A stretch of 64,000 bases of DNA. It comes from Alphaproteobacteria bacterium (GTDB lineage Bacteria; Pseudomonadota; Alphaproteobacteria; Micropepsales; Micropepsaceae). Shown piece by piece: positions 1-7,320 of the stretch (position 1 is the stretch's first letter; each line of letters opens with the position of its first letter). The stretch spans positions 111,196-175,195 of the forward strand of contig JAFKFG010000010.1 of assembly GCA_017307355.1 (NCBI GenBank). Direction: 5' to 3'. The position numbers and the translations under genes were made by a program. Under the pieces are notes generated by a model. That model was not told where the DNA came from and searched no databases. It saw only the letters and a list, made by a program, of their open reading frames with translations.

Positions 1-519
1 GCCCAGATTGTGCACCACATTGCCGCTGCCGAGGATCAGCACGCCCTGTTCGCGCAGCCGCGCCAGCCGGGCCCCCAGCTTCAGGTGATAGTCGAAAGGC
101 TGCAGCGCATGGATCGACAGCTGCACCACGGGAATGTCGGCGTCGGGAAATACATGCGCGAGCACCGACCAGGTGCCGTGATCCAGGCCCCAATCTCCGC
201 CGTCCAGATTGATCTTGTCCGGCTTGACCGTTTCAACGATCTCCGCCGCCAGTTCGGGCGAACCGGGCGCCGGATATTTCACCGCGAAAAGTTCGGGCGG
301 AAAGCCCCGGAAATCATGAATGGTGCGGGGCCATGGCATCGCCGTCACCGCGGTGGCATTGATGAACCAATGCGCCGACACCACCAGGATGGCGCGGGGC
401 TTCGGAATCGCGGCGCCGAAAGCGCGCCACGATTCCGTGAAGCGATTGCGCTCCAGGGCGTTCATCGGGCTGCCATGTCCGATGAACGCCGCCGGCATTG
501 GTTTGACGGGCTCGCGCAA
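1..519 (-). CDS. DODA-type extradiol dioxygenase, 3' end cut by window edge
   Basis: This is the N-terminal 173 residues of a class III extradiol ring-cleavage dioxygenase of the 4,5-DOPA dioxygenase (YgiD) group; the rest lies left of the window. Visible signatures are [11 protein letters not shown] near the start, VSAHWF and LDHGTWS, which carry the histidines that bind the metal in this family. The gene follows the pirin gene on the same strand within about 12 bases, so the two are probably cotranscribed. The TTG start at 519 is preferred because AAGAGGA lies 8 bases upstream, overlapping the pirin stop; an ATG at 498 is the alternative and has no clear Shine-Dalgarno. The true substrate is unknown; bacterial members act on catechol-like compounds. 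Confidence 0.85.
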   Translation of the reverse strand, partial: MREPVKPMPAAFIGHGSPMNALERNRFTESWRAFGAAIPKPRAILVVSAHWFINATAVTAMPWPRTIHDFRGFPPELFAVKYPAPGSPELAAEIVETVKPDKINLDGGDWGLDHGTWSVLAHVFPDADIPVVQLSIHALQPFDYHLKLGARLARLREQGVLILGSGNVVHNLG

Positions 520-531
520 ACCCCGTTCCTC

Positions 532-1230
532 TTAAACCGCGTCCACCAGGACGATCTCGGCATCTTCCAACGCGGTGACCTTGACGGTCTCCACATCGGC
601 GATGGCCGCGCCGTCGCGGGTGTTGACGCGCACGCCGTTCACTTCGACCACGCCCAGGGCAGGCACCAGATAACCATGGCGCTTGGCCCCGATGGCATAT
701 TCGACACTTTCGCCCGCTTTCAAGGTGGCGCCCAGCACGCGGGCGTCGGCGCGGATCGGCAGCCCATCATTGTCGTTGGCGAAGCCGCTGGCCAGGGTGA
801 CGAAGCGGCCGGACCGATCTGCCTTGGGGAACGGCTTGGCGCCCCAGGCGGGCTGGCCGCCCGGCCTGGTCGGGTGGATCCAGATCTGGAAGAGCCGGGT
901 GGGTTCGGGTTCCAGGTTATATTCCGAATGGCGAATGCCGCTGCCCGCGCTCATCACCTGCACGTCGCCGGCCTCGGTGCGGCCCTTGTTGCCCATGCTG
1001 TCCTGATGGGTGATGGCGCCTTCGCGCACATAGGTGATGATCTCCATGTCGGCATGGGGATGGGGAGGAAAGCCGGTATTGGGCGCGATCTCGTCGTCGT
1101 TCCAGACGCGCAAGGCGCCCCATTCGACCCGCTTGGGATCGAAATAATTGGAGAACGAGAAATGATGGCGGGCATCGAGCCAGCCATGGTTGGCATGGCC
1201 GAGGCTGTTGAAGGGACGGACATCGATCAT
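532..1230 (-). CDS. Pirin family protein
   Basis: A 232-residue bicupin of the pirin family (YhhW-like), a group that includes quercetin 2,3-dioxygenases and transcription cofactors. The N-terminal cupin shows the family landmarks HHFSFSNYFDP, GFPPHPHADMEI, ITHQDS and GSGIRHSEYN; the histidines and glutamate of these segments form the metal site. The start is the ATG at 1230, because GGAGGAACCC lies directly upstream; a longer reading frame to 1275 lacks such a site. It is the first gene of a likely two-gene unit with the DODA-like dioxygenase, divergent from a LysR regulator. An aromatic or flavonoid-related role is an inference from this pairing. Confidence 0.92.
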   Translation of the reverse strand: MIDVRPFNSLGHANHGWLDARHHFSFSNYFDPKRVEWGALRVWNDDEIAPNTGFPPHPHADMEIITYVREGAITHQDSMGNKGRTEAGDVQVMSAGSGIRHSEYNLEPEPTRLFQIWIHPTRPGGQPAWGAKPFPKADRSGRFVTLASGFANDNDGLPIRADARVLGATLKAGESVEYAIGAKRHGYLVPALGVVEVNGVRVNTRDGAAIADVETVKVTALEDAEIVLVDAV

Positions 1231-1303
1231 GGGTTCCTCCTTTGGCGGTCCTGCCGCCGTGATTGCGAGGCCCATAGATATTCCCGGGCATGGTGTCTAT
1301 AAA

Positions 1304-1331
1304 TAGAAACAATCGAAACATATTGTTTCTA
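1304..1331. promoter_or_regulatory. Perfect palindrome between pirin and lysR genes, candidate LysR operator
   Basis: TAGAAACAAT at 1304-1313 and its exact reverse complement ATTGTTTCTA at 1322-1331 flank an 8-base spacer. The site is 22 bases upstream of the LysR start and 73 bases upstream of the pirin start. LysR regulators usually bind an interrupted palindrome in the intergenic region shared with a divergent target, so this is the obvious binding site for the neighbour. It is AT-rich against a very GC-rich background. Confidence 0.7.
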
Positions 1332-1353
1332 AAATTGACCATTGAACAAGCCA

Positions 1354-2274
1354 ATGACGAACCTGCCTGACCTGGAAGGGCTGGCGATCTTCGCCCGGGT
1401 GGCCGAGTTCCGGTCCTTTTCCCGGGCCGCCGAGGAGCTGAAGCTGTCCAAGGCCACCGTTTCCAAGGCGGTGGGCCGGATCGAGGCGCGGCTGGGTGCC
1501 CGGCTGTTCAACCGCACCTCGCGGCGGCTGGCCCTGACCGAGGCGGGGCAGGCCCTGGCGGTCCGGGCCGCCGCCATGCTGGCGGAAGGCGAGGCGGCGG
1601 AAAGCGAAGCCATGTCCGGGTCCGCCGCCCCGCGCGGGCTGGTGCGGCTGGCGGCGCCCATGTCGTTCGGGGTGCTGTATGTGGCGCCTCTGCTGCCCGA
1701 TTTCTTCCGCGCCAACCCCGGCATCTCCATCGACCTTCATCTCAGCGACGCGCAGGCGGACCTGATCGGCGGCGGGTTCGATGCCGCGATACGGATTGCG
1801 GCCTTGCCGGATTCTTCGCTGATGGCACGGCGGCTTTGCGACATGCCGATCCATCTGGTGGCGGCGCCAAGCTATTTGAAGGCGCAGGGCAGACCGCGCC
1901 ATCCCCTTCAACTCGCCGAGCATGCGGGCTTGGGATACTCCTATCAGCTCACCCCCGACACCTGGCGCTTCCACAACAAAAGCGGCGAAACCGCCAGCGT
2001 GCGCCCATCCGGTCCTCTCAGAGTCAATAATGGCGAAGCGATGCTGCCCAGCCTGATCGCGGGGCTCGGCATCGGGGTCTTGCCGCAATTCATCGCCGGC
2101 GATGCCTTGGCCCGCAAGGAGCTGGAAGTGGTGCTGCCGGATTGGTCGCTGCCGCCCAGCGCGGTCTATTGGCTGACGCCGCCGGGCGGACCCAGGCCCA
2201 AGCGCGTCGAGACATTGGCGGATTTCTTCGCGGCCCGCCTGGCGCGCAAGCCGGGACCGAAAAACCAGGCTTGA
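1354..2274 (+). CDS. LysR family transcriptional regulator
   Basis: A 306-residue LysR-type regulator. Residues 1-60 form the winged helix-turn-helix (FARVAEFRSFSRAAEELKLS, then SKATVSKAVGRIEARLGARLF), and residues from about 90 form the periplasmic-binding-protein-like effector domain. The sequence resembles the subgroup often called AaeR/DsdC-like, with the SRRLALTEAG linker. It diverges from the pirin/dioxygenase pair and the intergenic palindrome at 1304-1331 probably serves both promoters. The ATG at 1354 is chosen over a TTG at 1342 because family alignments begin close to it; neither has a strong ribosome binding site. The effector is unknown. Confidence 0.92.
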   Translation: MTNLPDLEGLAIFARVAEFRSFSRAAEELKLSKATVSKAVGRIEARLGARLFNRTSRRLALTEAGQALAVRAAAMLAEGEAAESEAMSGSAAPRGLVRLAAPMSFGVLYVAPLLPDFFRANPGISIDLHLSDAQADLIGGGFDAAIRIAALPDSSLMARRLCDMPIHLVAAPSYLKAQGRPRHPLQLAEHAGLGYSYQLTPDTWRFHNKSGETASVRPSGPLRVNNGEAMLPSLIAGLGIGVLPQFIAGDALARKELEVVLPDWSLPPSAVYWLTPPGGPRPKRVETLADFFAARLARKPGPKNQA

Positions 2275-2374
2275 TGCTACCGGGTGCACGCGGCTGACGC
2301 GCGCCGTCGAACGGCGATCCGGTTCGCATATCGAATTGTCGCTTAAAAATTCAGCACCATTTCCAGGAAGGAAA

Positions 2375-2449
2375 TGGTGGGCGCGATAGGGATTGAACCT
2401 ATGACCCCACCCGTGTGAAGGGTGTGCTCTCCCGCTGAGCTACGCGCCC
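2375..2449 (-). tRNA. tRNA-Val (anticodon CAC)
   Basis: Read on the minus strand, GGGCGCG at the 5' end pairs with CGCGCCC before a discriminator A and an encoded CCA (2377-2375). The D-arm contains GTAGCTCAGCGGGAGAGC, the anticodon stem CACCC/GGGTG encloses TTCACAC with anticodon CAC, and the T-arm contains GGTTCAATCCC. All four arms fold without mismatches that I can see. It would read GTG codons, which suits the high-GC genome. Confidence 0.95.
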
Positions 2450-2528
2450 CCATTTTGGGGAGCCTCGCCTTAAGGACCGGCCCCGGCCCTGTCAAGTCGG
2501 GACGGGGAACAGGCTTAAGTGGCCACCG

Positions 2529-2616
2529 GGCCTCAAATGGCGAAGCGGTAGGCCACCCGGCCTCATGTAGCGAAGCGGTAGGCCACCCGGCCTCATGTAG
2601 CGAAGCGATAGGCCAT
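2529..2616. repeat. Three tandem 30-bp hairpin repeats
   Basis: Three near-identical units begin at 2529, 2559 and 2589. Each has the form GGCCTC, a variable ATG/TAG segment, GCGAAGCGGTA and GGCC, so the ends of every unit (GGCCT and AGGCC) are complementary and can form a small hairpin. The array lies between the tRNA and the end of the histidine kinase gene. The unit is clearly related to the four 33-bp units at 4942-5073. Confidence 0.85.
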
Positions 2617-2650
2617 AAGAAAACCTTTGGCCGCCTCAGGCGGCCAAAGG
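2615..2650 (-). terminator. Intrinsic terminator whose loop is the kinase stop codon
   Basis: On the minus strand a perfect 12-bp stem (CCTTTGGCCGCC pairing with GGCGGCCAAAGG) encloses a 3-base loop, TGA. That TGA is the stop codon of the upstream histidine kinase gene. The stem is followed by TTTTCTTAT. The ascending arm encodes the last residues of the kinase. Stem strength and T-rich tail fit a Rho-independent terminator. Confidence 0.8.
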
Positions 2651-4228
2651 CAAATCAAGCCAGAAGCGGGTCTGGCGGCCGGGGATGCTTTCGAAATCGA
2701 CCCGTCCGCCCTGTTTCTCGGCCAACAGGCGCGCCATGGACAGGCCCAGCCCCGCGCCCGGCACGGTCCGCCCGCCGCTCTCCGGCCCGAAGGGGCTGAA
2801 CATGGCGTCGCGCTCGCGCAAGGTGATGCCGGGTCCGGTGTTCATGATCTCGATCCGCCCGAACCCGTCGGCCAGCCGCGATGCCCGCACGCGGATGGGC
2901 GAGTCATTGTCGCCATATTTGTAGGAGTTGGCGATCAGATGGCTGACGATCTGCGCCAGCCTTTTGGGATCGGCATGGACATTGAGGTCTTCGTCGACCT
3001 CGCCCAGCAGCACGGACTTTCCGCCCAGCGCCGCCTCCAGCCGGATGGCGCCGATGCAGGTCTTCAGCGTCTGGCCCAGATGCACCTTTTCGCGCTGAAT
3101 GATCAACGCGCGCGTGTCGGTCTGGGAAAGATCGAGCAGGTCGGCATAGAGCCGCTGCAGCAATTCGCCGTTATGCGCCACCACATGGGCAAATTCCTGG
3201 GCCCGGTCGGGCGACAGCCGGCCGGATTCCAGCACGGTGGAAATTCCGATGATCGCGGCCAGCGGGCCGCGCGCTTCCTTGCCGACATGGGAGAGCAGCT
3301 GGCTCTTGAAGCGCGAGGCGCGAATGGCGCTGCGCCGCCGGCCTTCGATCATCGCCAGATGCAGGTCGCGCTCATTGAGCAGCATGGCAGCGCGGGTACC
3401 GATCAGGCTGGTGACGGCCAGGAAGATCTGAAACATCTCTATCCGCGCGATATAGTCGGGCGAGGTGCCGACACCCAGATCGGATGTCATCATCACGATC
3501 AGGATCACCAGCATGGCAAGCCCCGCGCCCAGATGGCGGAAGCGCACCGCGGCCGCCAGCGCGATAGGCAAAATCATCACCGGCATGGGGCGGGCCTGCC
3601 AGCGGATGGCGATCAGGCTGGCCAGGAGGAGGCCGGCGAATACCAGCACTGCTTCCAGGCGGCGTTCGTGCAATTTCAGCTTGGTCAGCTTGCGCCGGGA
3701 AATCGCCAAGCCCACCGGCAACAGGATGCAGAAGCCCAGGACATTGGCGGCGAACCAGTGGCGGCTGTCGGCCAGCCAATCCGGATTATCGACCGCGATC
3801 ATCACGCTCGCCGCCAGCCCGGCGCCGATCAGGGCAGGCGTGACGATGGCGGCGGCCAGAAAAAGCAGGCCCTTCGGCACATCGCGAAAGCGCCCGAACC
3901 GCCTGACCGCCCATACCGCGCCGGTCACTTCGGCCAGGCTGACGATGCTGAAGCCAATGGTCACCGGGGTCGGTGCCCGGACCGCCAGGTTGATCGCCAC
4001 TTCGGCGACCAGCACCGCGGCCAGCATCAGGATATCCTGAAGCCGCGAGCGGGACAGGCGCACCATCATGCAGACGGCGAACGCATTCGCGGGCCAGATC
4101 AGGGCGATCATGCGGCCATGGCCGGTGAGCGTGATGCCGCCATAGCCCAGAAGAAAGAATCCGATCCCGGTGACCGCTGATTGCCAAAGCATGCGGGATC
4201 GGTCGTCCCGCCCTGCGATCTGGATCAT
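2636..4228 (-). CDS. MASE1-domain sensor histidine kinase with degenerate H-box
   Basis: A 530-residue membrane sensor. Residues 15-285 contain about eight hydrophobic segments in a MASE1-like arrangement (IALIWPANAFAV near 41-52). Residues 305-375 are a HisKA-type dimerisation helix pair and 380-530 a HATPase_c domain. ATP-site elements are partly intact: N-box asparagine N434 in LIANSYKYG, G1 box NTGPGI at 463 (N where Asp is usual), an F-box MFSPFGP and G2 box GAGLGL at 491-496. The H-box reads SHVGKEARGPLAAI: aligning EARGPL with the usual ELRTPL puts K317 where the phospho-accepting histidine belongs, and the only nearby histidine is H314. It may therefore be inactive as an autokinase or use a shifted histidine. 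No response regulator is adjacent. Confidence 0.85.
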   Translation of the reverse strand: MIQIAGRDDRSRMLWQSAVTGIGFFLLGYGGITLTGHGRMIALIWPANAFAVCMMVRLSRSRLQDILMLAAVLVAEVAINLAVRAPTPVTIGFSIVSLAEVTGAVWAVRRFGRFRDVPKGLLFLAAAIVTPALIGAGLAASVMIAVDNPDWLADSRHWFAANVLGFCILLPVGLAISRRKLTKLKLHERRLEAVLVFAGLLLASLIAIRWQARPMPVMILPIALAAAVRFRHLGAGLAMLVILIVMMTSDLGVGTSPDYIARIEMFQIFLAVTSLIGTRAAMLLNERDLHLAMIEGRRRSAIRASRFKSQLLSHVGKEARGPLAAIIGISTVLESGRLSPDRAQEFAHVVAHNGELLQRLYADLLDLSQTDTRALIIQREKVHLGQTLKTCIGAIRLEAALGGKSVLLGEVDEDLNVHADPKRLAQIVSHLIANSYKYGDNDSPIRVRASRLADGFGRIEIMNTGPGITLRERDAMFSPFGPESGGRTVPGAGLGLSMARLLAEKQGGRVDFESIPGRQTRFWLDLPLAA

Positions 4229-4323
4229 GGAAGTCCCCGCCGCGCCCTGATTCCCGGCTATTTTAGGCCGGATTTCCGGGAACGTCAGGGCGGCGGATAC
4301 AACCCAGGCGGACTATGATTCTT

Positions 4324-4617
4324 TCAAAGCGCCGGGACGGGCGGTTGCGGCAGGATCAGGGCGCTTTCGGCGACCCGCGGATTCCTTTTGCGCGGCTTGC
4401 GCGCGGGGGCTGCGCTTTTTTTCGCGCGCGGTTTTGCCGGCTTCGGCGCGGATTTTTTGGCGACGGCTTTGCGTTTGGGCCTGGATGCGGTCTTGGCCTT
4501 CGCCTTCTTCGCTTTCTTGCGCTGGGACGCGGATCGTCCTGACAACAGGCCCGCCAGCGCGTCTTCCAGCGCCTGGATGCGGGCGATCACCTTGTTCCAT
4601 TTCTTGTTCTTGGCCAT
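4324..4617 (-). CDS. Small Lys/Ala-rich basic protein
   Basis: A 97-residue protein. The first 27 residues (KKWNKVIARIQALEDALAGL) look like an amphipathic or short coiled-coil helix; residues 28-80 are an Ala/Lys/Pro-rich, strongly basic tail with KKAKKAK, KRKAVAKKSA and PRAKKSAAPARKP, resembling the tails of histone H1-like and HU-fusion proteins. The C-terminus is uncharged. It lies between the kinase gene and a repeat block and has its own ATG. Such low-complexity tails bind nucleic acids in known families; that function here is only an inference. The opposite strand is also open but has no coherent product. Confidence 0.6.
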   Translation of the reverse strand: MAKNKKWNKVIARIQALEDALAGLLSGRSASQRKKAKKAKAKTASRPKRKAVAKKSAPKPAKPRAKKSAAPARKPRKRNPRVAESALILPQPPVPAL

Positions 4618-4699
4618 GCGAGCCTCCAGAGACGGGACACCATAATCCCGCGCCGTCTCAATGAACCAGTCCCGAAACGGAATTGTGACAGGGTGAGCC

Positions 4700-4911
4700 G
4701 CGACCGCGCAGCGGGCGAAATGGTCCGGTGGACCATTTCGAGTGGCGAACGGTCCGTAGCGACAGCGTACGGACGCTTAAGCGAGCGGCCGGCCGTTGAA
4801 AACGCAATTGCGCGACCGCGCAGCGGGCGAAATGGTCCAGTGGACCGTTTCGAGCGGCGAACGGTCCGTAGCGACAGCGTACGGACGCTTAAGCGAGCGG
4901 CCGGTCTTTAA
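4700..4911. repeat. Two tandem copies of a 112-bp hairpin-rich repeat
   Basis: Copies start at 4700 and 4812 with a 112-bp period and only a few differences; the second copy runs into other sequence near 4911. Each copy contains several perfect or near-perfect inverted repeats: GAAATGGTCC with GGACCATTTC (complete in the first copy, one change in the second), GTCCGTA with TACGGAC, CGCTTAAGCG, and a CGGCC-rich end. No plausible gene covers it. It sits between the small basic protein and the gph end, next to the 33-bp array. Confidence 0.85.
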
Positions 4912-4941
4912 AAAAGGCGATTGCCGGATCGCGTCTGGCGC

Positions 4942-5073
4942 ACGGCCTCAAACAGCGAAGCGATAGGCCATTAAACGGCCTCAAATAGCGAAGCGATAGG
5001 CCATTAAACGGCCTCAAATAGCGAAGCGATAGGCCATTAAACGGCCTCAAATAGCGAAGCGATAGGCCATTAA
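4942..5073. repeat. Four tandem 33-bp hairpin repeats at the gph 3' end
   Basis: Units start at 4942, 4975, 5008 and 5041. Each reads ACGGCCTCAAATAGCGAAGC followed by GATAGGCCATTAA, with a single change in the first copy. GGCCT and AGGCC close each unit as a hairpin, and AGCGAAGCGAT forms its loop region. The last unit runs into the gph stop codon (5072-5070). The family is shared with the 30-bp array at 2529-2616, while its 33-bp period and TTAA junction recall the array at 23983. Confidence 0.88.
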
Positions 5074-5756
5074 AAAGGCAGCCGCTGCACGGCATCCGGT
5101 AACTGCTCGAAGTGATCCAGGACTGTGTCAGCGCCCAAAGATGCGGCGGGCACGGGCGTATAGCCGTACGACATCAGGATGCAGGGCACATTCGAGGCGC
5201 GAGCGGTCTGAAGATCGGTCACCGAGTCTCCGATCATCACGCCGCGCCCGCCATGACCTTTTCCGCCTGACAATTCGTCGACCACGTCATGGAAGATGCG
5301 CGGATCGGGTTTGACATAACCGCGCGAGCCCGCGCCGTAGACGATGGGGAAAAAGCGCAACAGGTCGAGCTGCTCCAGCAAAGGCGCCGCCAGCACATGC
5401 GGCTTGTTGGTGAGCACGGCCATCTCCACGCGCTCTTCCTTCAGCCGGGTGAGGGTCTCGACCACGCCGGGAAAGGGGCGGCTGAAATCGGCCAGATGGG
5501 CCCGGTAATGGTCCAGGAAGATCGCTTCCAGGGCGGGCATCTCCTCGGCCCGGGCTTCCTCGCCGGTGGCGGTGAAGGCCTGCGCGATCAGGGAGCGGGC
5601 CCCGAAACCGATCATGTGATGCAGGGTGACCGGGTCGATGGCGGGCCGGTCCCGGGCCGCCAGGACGGCATTGGCGGCAGCCAGCAGGTCCGGGGCGGTG
5701 TCCACCAGGGTGCCGTCCAGGTCGAAGATCAGGGTAGGGGGTGTGATGGAGGTCAT
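5070..5756 (-). CDS. gph: Phosphoglycolate phosphatase, HAD family
   Basis: A 228-residue HAD hydrolase, subfamily IA, expected to dephosphorylate 2-phosphoglycolate formed by DNA repair or oxygenase side reactions. All four HAD motifs are present: FDLDGTLVDT (nucleophile D12 and D14), LTNKP, YVKPDP with the conserved lysine, and GDSVTDLQTARASN. The helical cap lies between residues 20 and 90, as in Gph. Its stop codon lies within the last unit of the 33-bp repeat array. It diverges from glmU; the intergenic stretch of 137 bases must hold both promoters. Other small phosphomonoesters are possible substrates. Confidence 0.88.
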   Translation of the reverse strand: MTSITPPTLIFDLDGTLVDTAPDLLAAANAVLAARDRPAIDPVTLHHMIGFGARSLIAQAFTATGEEARAEEMPALEAIFLDHYRAHLADFSRPFPGVVETLTRLKEERVEMAVLTNKPHVLAAPLLEQLDLLRFFPIVYGAGSRGYVKPDPRIFHDVVDELSGGKGHGGRGVMIGDSVTDLQTARASNVPCILMSYGYTPVPAASLGADTVLDHFEQLPDAVQRLPF

Positions 5757-5893
5757 GGTCGGGGAGTAATAAGGTGTAAATTCCGGGCAATATAGTGTCG
5801 CAAATCGTCACTTCCTCTTTTTCGGCGGAATGCTTCTTCCTGAAGGATCGGTCCAGTGCCGGGCCGGGCGACAACAGATAAAAGGCGCCCGCG

Positions 5894-7216
5894 ATGAATA
5901 GGGCCGCAATCATACTGGCTGCCGGCCAGGGCACGCGTATGAAGTCGCAGACCCCCAAGGTCCTGCACAAGGTCGCGGGCCTTTCCATGTTGGGCCATGT
6001 GATCGCCGGGCTGAAGGCGGCGGGCGTCTCGCGCATCGTGGTGGTGATCGCGCCGGGCGCCGATGCCGTGCGGGACTATGCCCATGCCCAAGGCTGCCAG
6101 AGCGCCGTGCAGGACAAGCAGCTTGGCACCGGCCATGCCGCCGCGGCGGCGGGCGAGGCGCTGAAGGATTTCGACGGCGAACTGATGATCGCCTATGGCG
6201 ACATGCCGCTGATGACGGCCGCGACCTTCGAGGCTTCGTTCAAGGCGCGGGGCGAGGGCCTTGCCATCGTCGCCTTCCGCGCCGCCGATCCGGGCGCTTA
6301 TGGCCGGGTGATCGTGAATGCTGACGGCACCCTGGACCGCATCGTGGAATTCAAGGACGCCGGCGACGCCGAACGCAAAACCGATCTCTGCAATGCCGGC
6401 GTGCTGGCGGCGGATGCGAAGAAGTTTTTCGCCTGGGTCAAAAATCTCGACAACAAGAATGCGCAAGGCGAATTCTATCTCACCGACGTGCCGGCGCTGG
6501 CCAAACGCGACGGCGCGGTCTGCGCGGTCGCGACCGTGTCCGAAGACGATGCCCTGGGCGTCAACAGCCGCGCCGAATTGGCCGAAGCCGAGCGGCGGAT
6601 GCAGAACCGGCTCCGCGCCAAGGCCCTGGCGGCGGGCGTGGGCATGATCGCGCCGGAAACGGTGTTTCTTTCCCACGACACGGTGCTGGAAGCCGATGTC
6701 GCCATCGAGCCGTTCGTAGTGTTCGGTCCCAAGGTGCGCGTCGCGTCCGGCGCGCAGATCAAGAGCCATTGCCATCTGGAAGACGCCGAAGTGGCTTCGG
6801 GCGCGGTCATCGGGCCGTTCGCGCGGCTGCGGCCTGGTGCCCAGATCGGCGAAGGCGCCCATATCGGCAATTTTGTGGAAGTGAAGAACAGCAGGGTGGG
6901 CGCCGGTACCAAGGCCAATCACCTGGCCTATCTGGGCGACGCCACCGTCGGCGCGAAAGTCAATATCGGCGCGGGCACCATCACCTGCAATTACAATGGC
7001 TATGACAAATCCCGCACCGAGATCGGCGACGGCGCCTTCATCGGTTCGGACACCGCGCTGGTGGCGCCGGTGAAAGTGGGCGCGGGCGCGATCACGGGCG
7101 CGGGCTCGGTCATCACCAAGGACGTCGCGGCCGACGCGCTGGCCGTGGCGCGCGGAAGCCAAATCGAAAAGTCCGGCTGGGCGAAAGCCTTCCGGGACAA
7201 AAAGAGTAAGAAATAA
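5894..7216 (+). CDS. glmU: Bifunctional GlmU: GlcNAc-1-P uridyltransferase / GlcN-1-P acetyltransferase
   Basis: A 440-residue cytoplasmic enzyme that acetylates glucosamine-1-phosphate and joins it to UMP, giving UDP-GlcNAc for peptidoglycan and lipid A. The pyrophosphorylase domain (1-225) opens with ILAAGQGTRMKS, carries GTGHA around residue 80 and YGDMPL around 105. The left-handed beta-helix of hexapeptide repeats spans about 245-430 and includes ARLRPGAQIGEGAHIGNFVE, NHLAYLGDA and GAGTITCNYNGYDK. The ATG follows AAAGG by 8 bases. glmS lies about 100 bases downstream on the same strand, so the two steps of the pathway are grouped, as in many bacteria, with a REP-like element in between. 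Confidence 0.97.
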   Translation: MNRAAIILAAGQGTRMKSQTPKVLHKVAGLSMLGHVIAGLKAAGVSRIVVVIAPGADAVRDYAHAQGCQSAVQDKQLGTGHAAAAAGEALKDFDGELMIAYGDMPLMTAATFEASFKARGEGLAIVAFRAADPGAYGRVIVNADGTLDRIVEFKDAGDAERKTDLCNAGVLAADAKKFFAWVKNLDNKNAQGEFYLTDVPALAKRDGAVCAVATVSEDDALGVNSRAELAEAERRMQNRLRAKALAAGVGMIAPETVFLSHDTVLEADVAIEPFVVFGPKVRVASGAQIKSHCHLEDAEVASGAVIGPFARLRPGAQIGEGAHIGNFVEVKNSRVGAGTKANHLAYLGDATVGAKVNIGAGTITCNYNGYDKSRTEIGDGAFIGSDTALVAPVKVGAGAITGAGSVITKDVAADALAVARGSQIEKSGWAKAFRDKKSKK

Positions 7217-7219
7217 TCT

Positions 7220-7305
7220 TCATGCTGAGCCTCCTGAGCTAGTCGAGGGGCGAAGCATGAGGATGCAGCAGGCTATGTTACTACCCTTCGACAAGCTCAG
7301 GGTGA
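7220..7305. repeat. REP-like pair of hairpins between glmU and glmS
   Basis: The first hairpin is closed by TCATGCT (7220-7226) and AGCATGA (7254-7260). The second is the element ACCCTTCGACAAGCTCAGGGT at 7283-7303. Very similar sequences occur at 10164-10237 and 26306-26332. The arrangement of two small palindromes in one intergenic space is typical of REP or BIME elements. It could attenuate or stabilise the glmU-glmS transcript. Confidence 0.8.
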
Positions 7306-7320
7306 AGTTGGAGAAGAGAT

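Noticed and set aside
4889..5095. Possible 68-residue protein with repeats of FNGLSLRYLRP
   Set aside because: Again a translation of the 33-bp DNA array, overlapping the end of gph; no start signal.
7217..7320. glmS ribozyme or riboswitch upstream of glmS
   Set aside because: The region is only about 100 bases and is filled by REP-like hairpins; the glmS ribozyme core is not seen and is not expected in this lineage.
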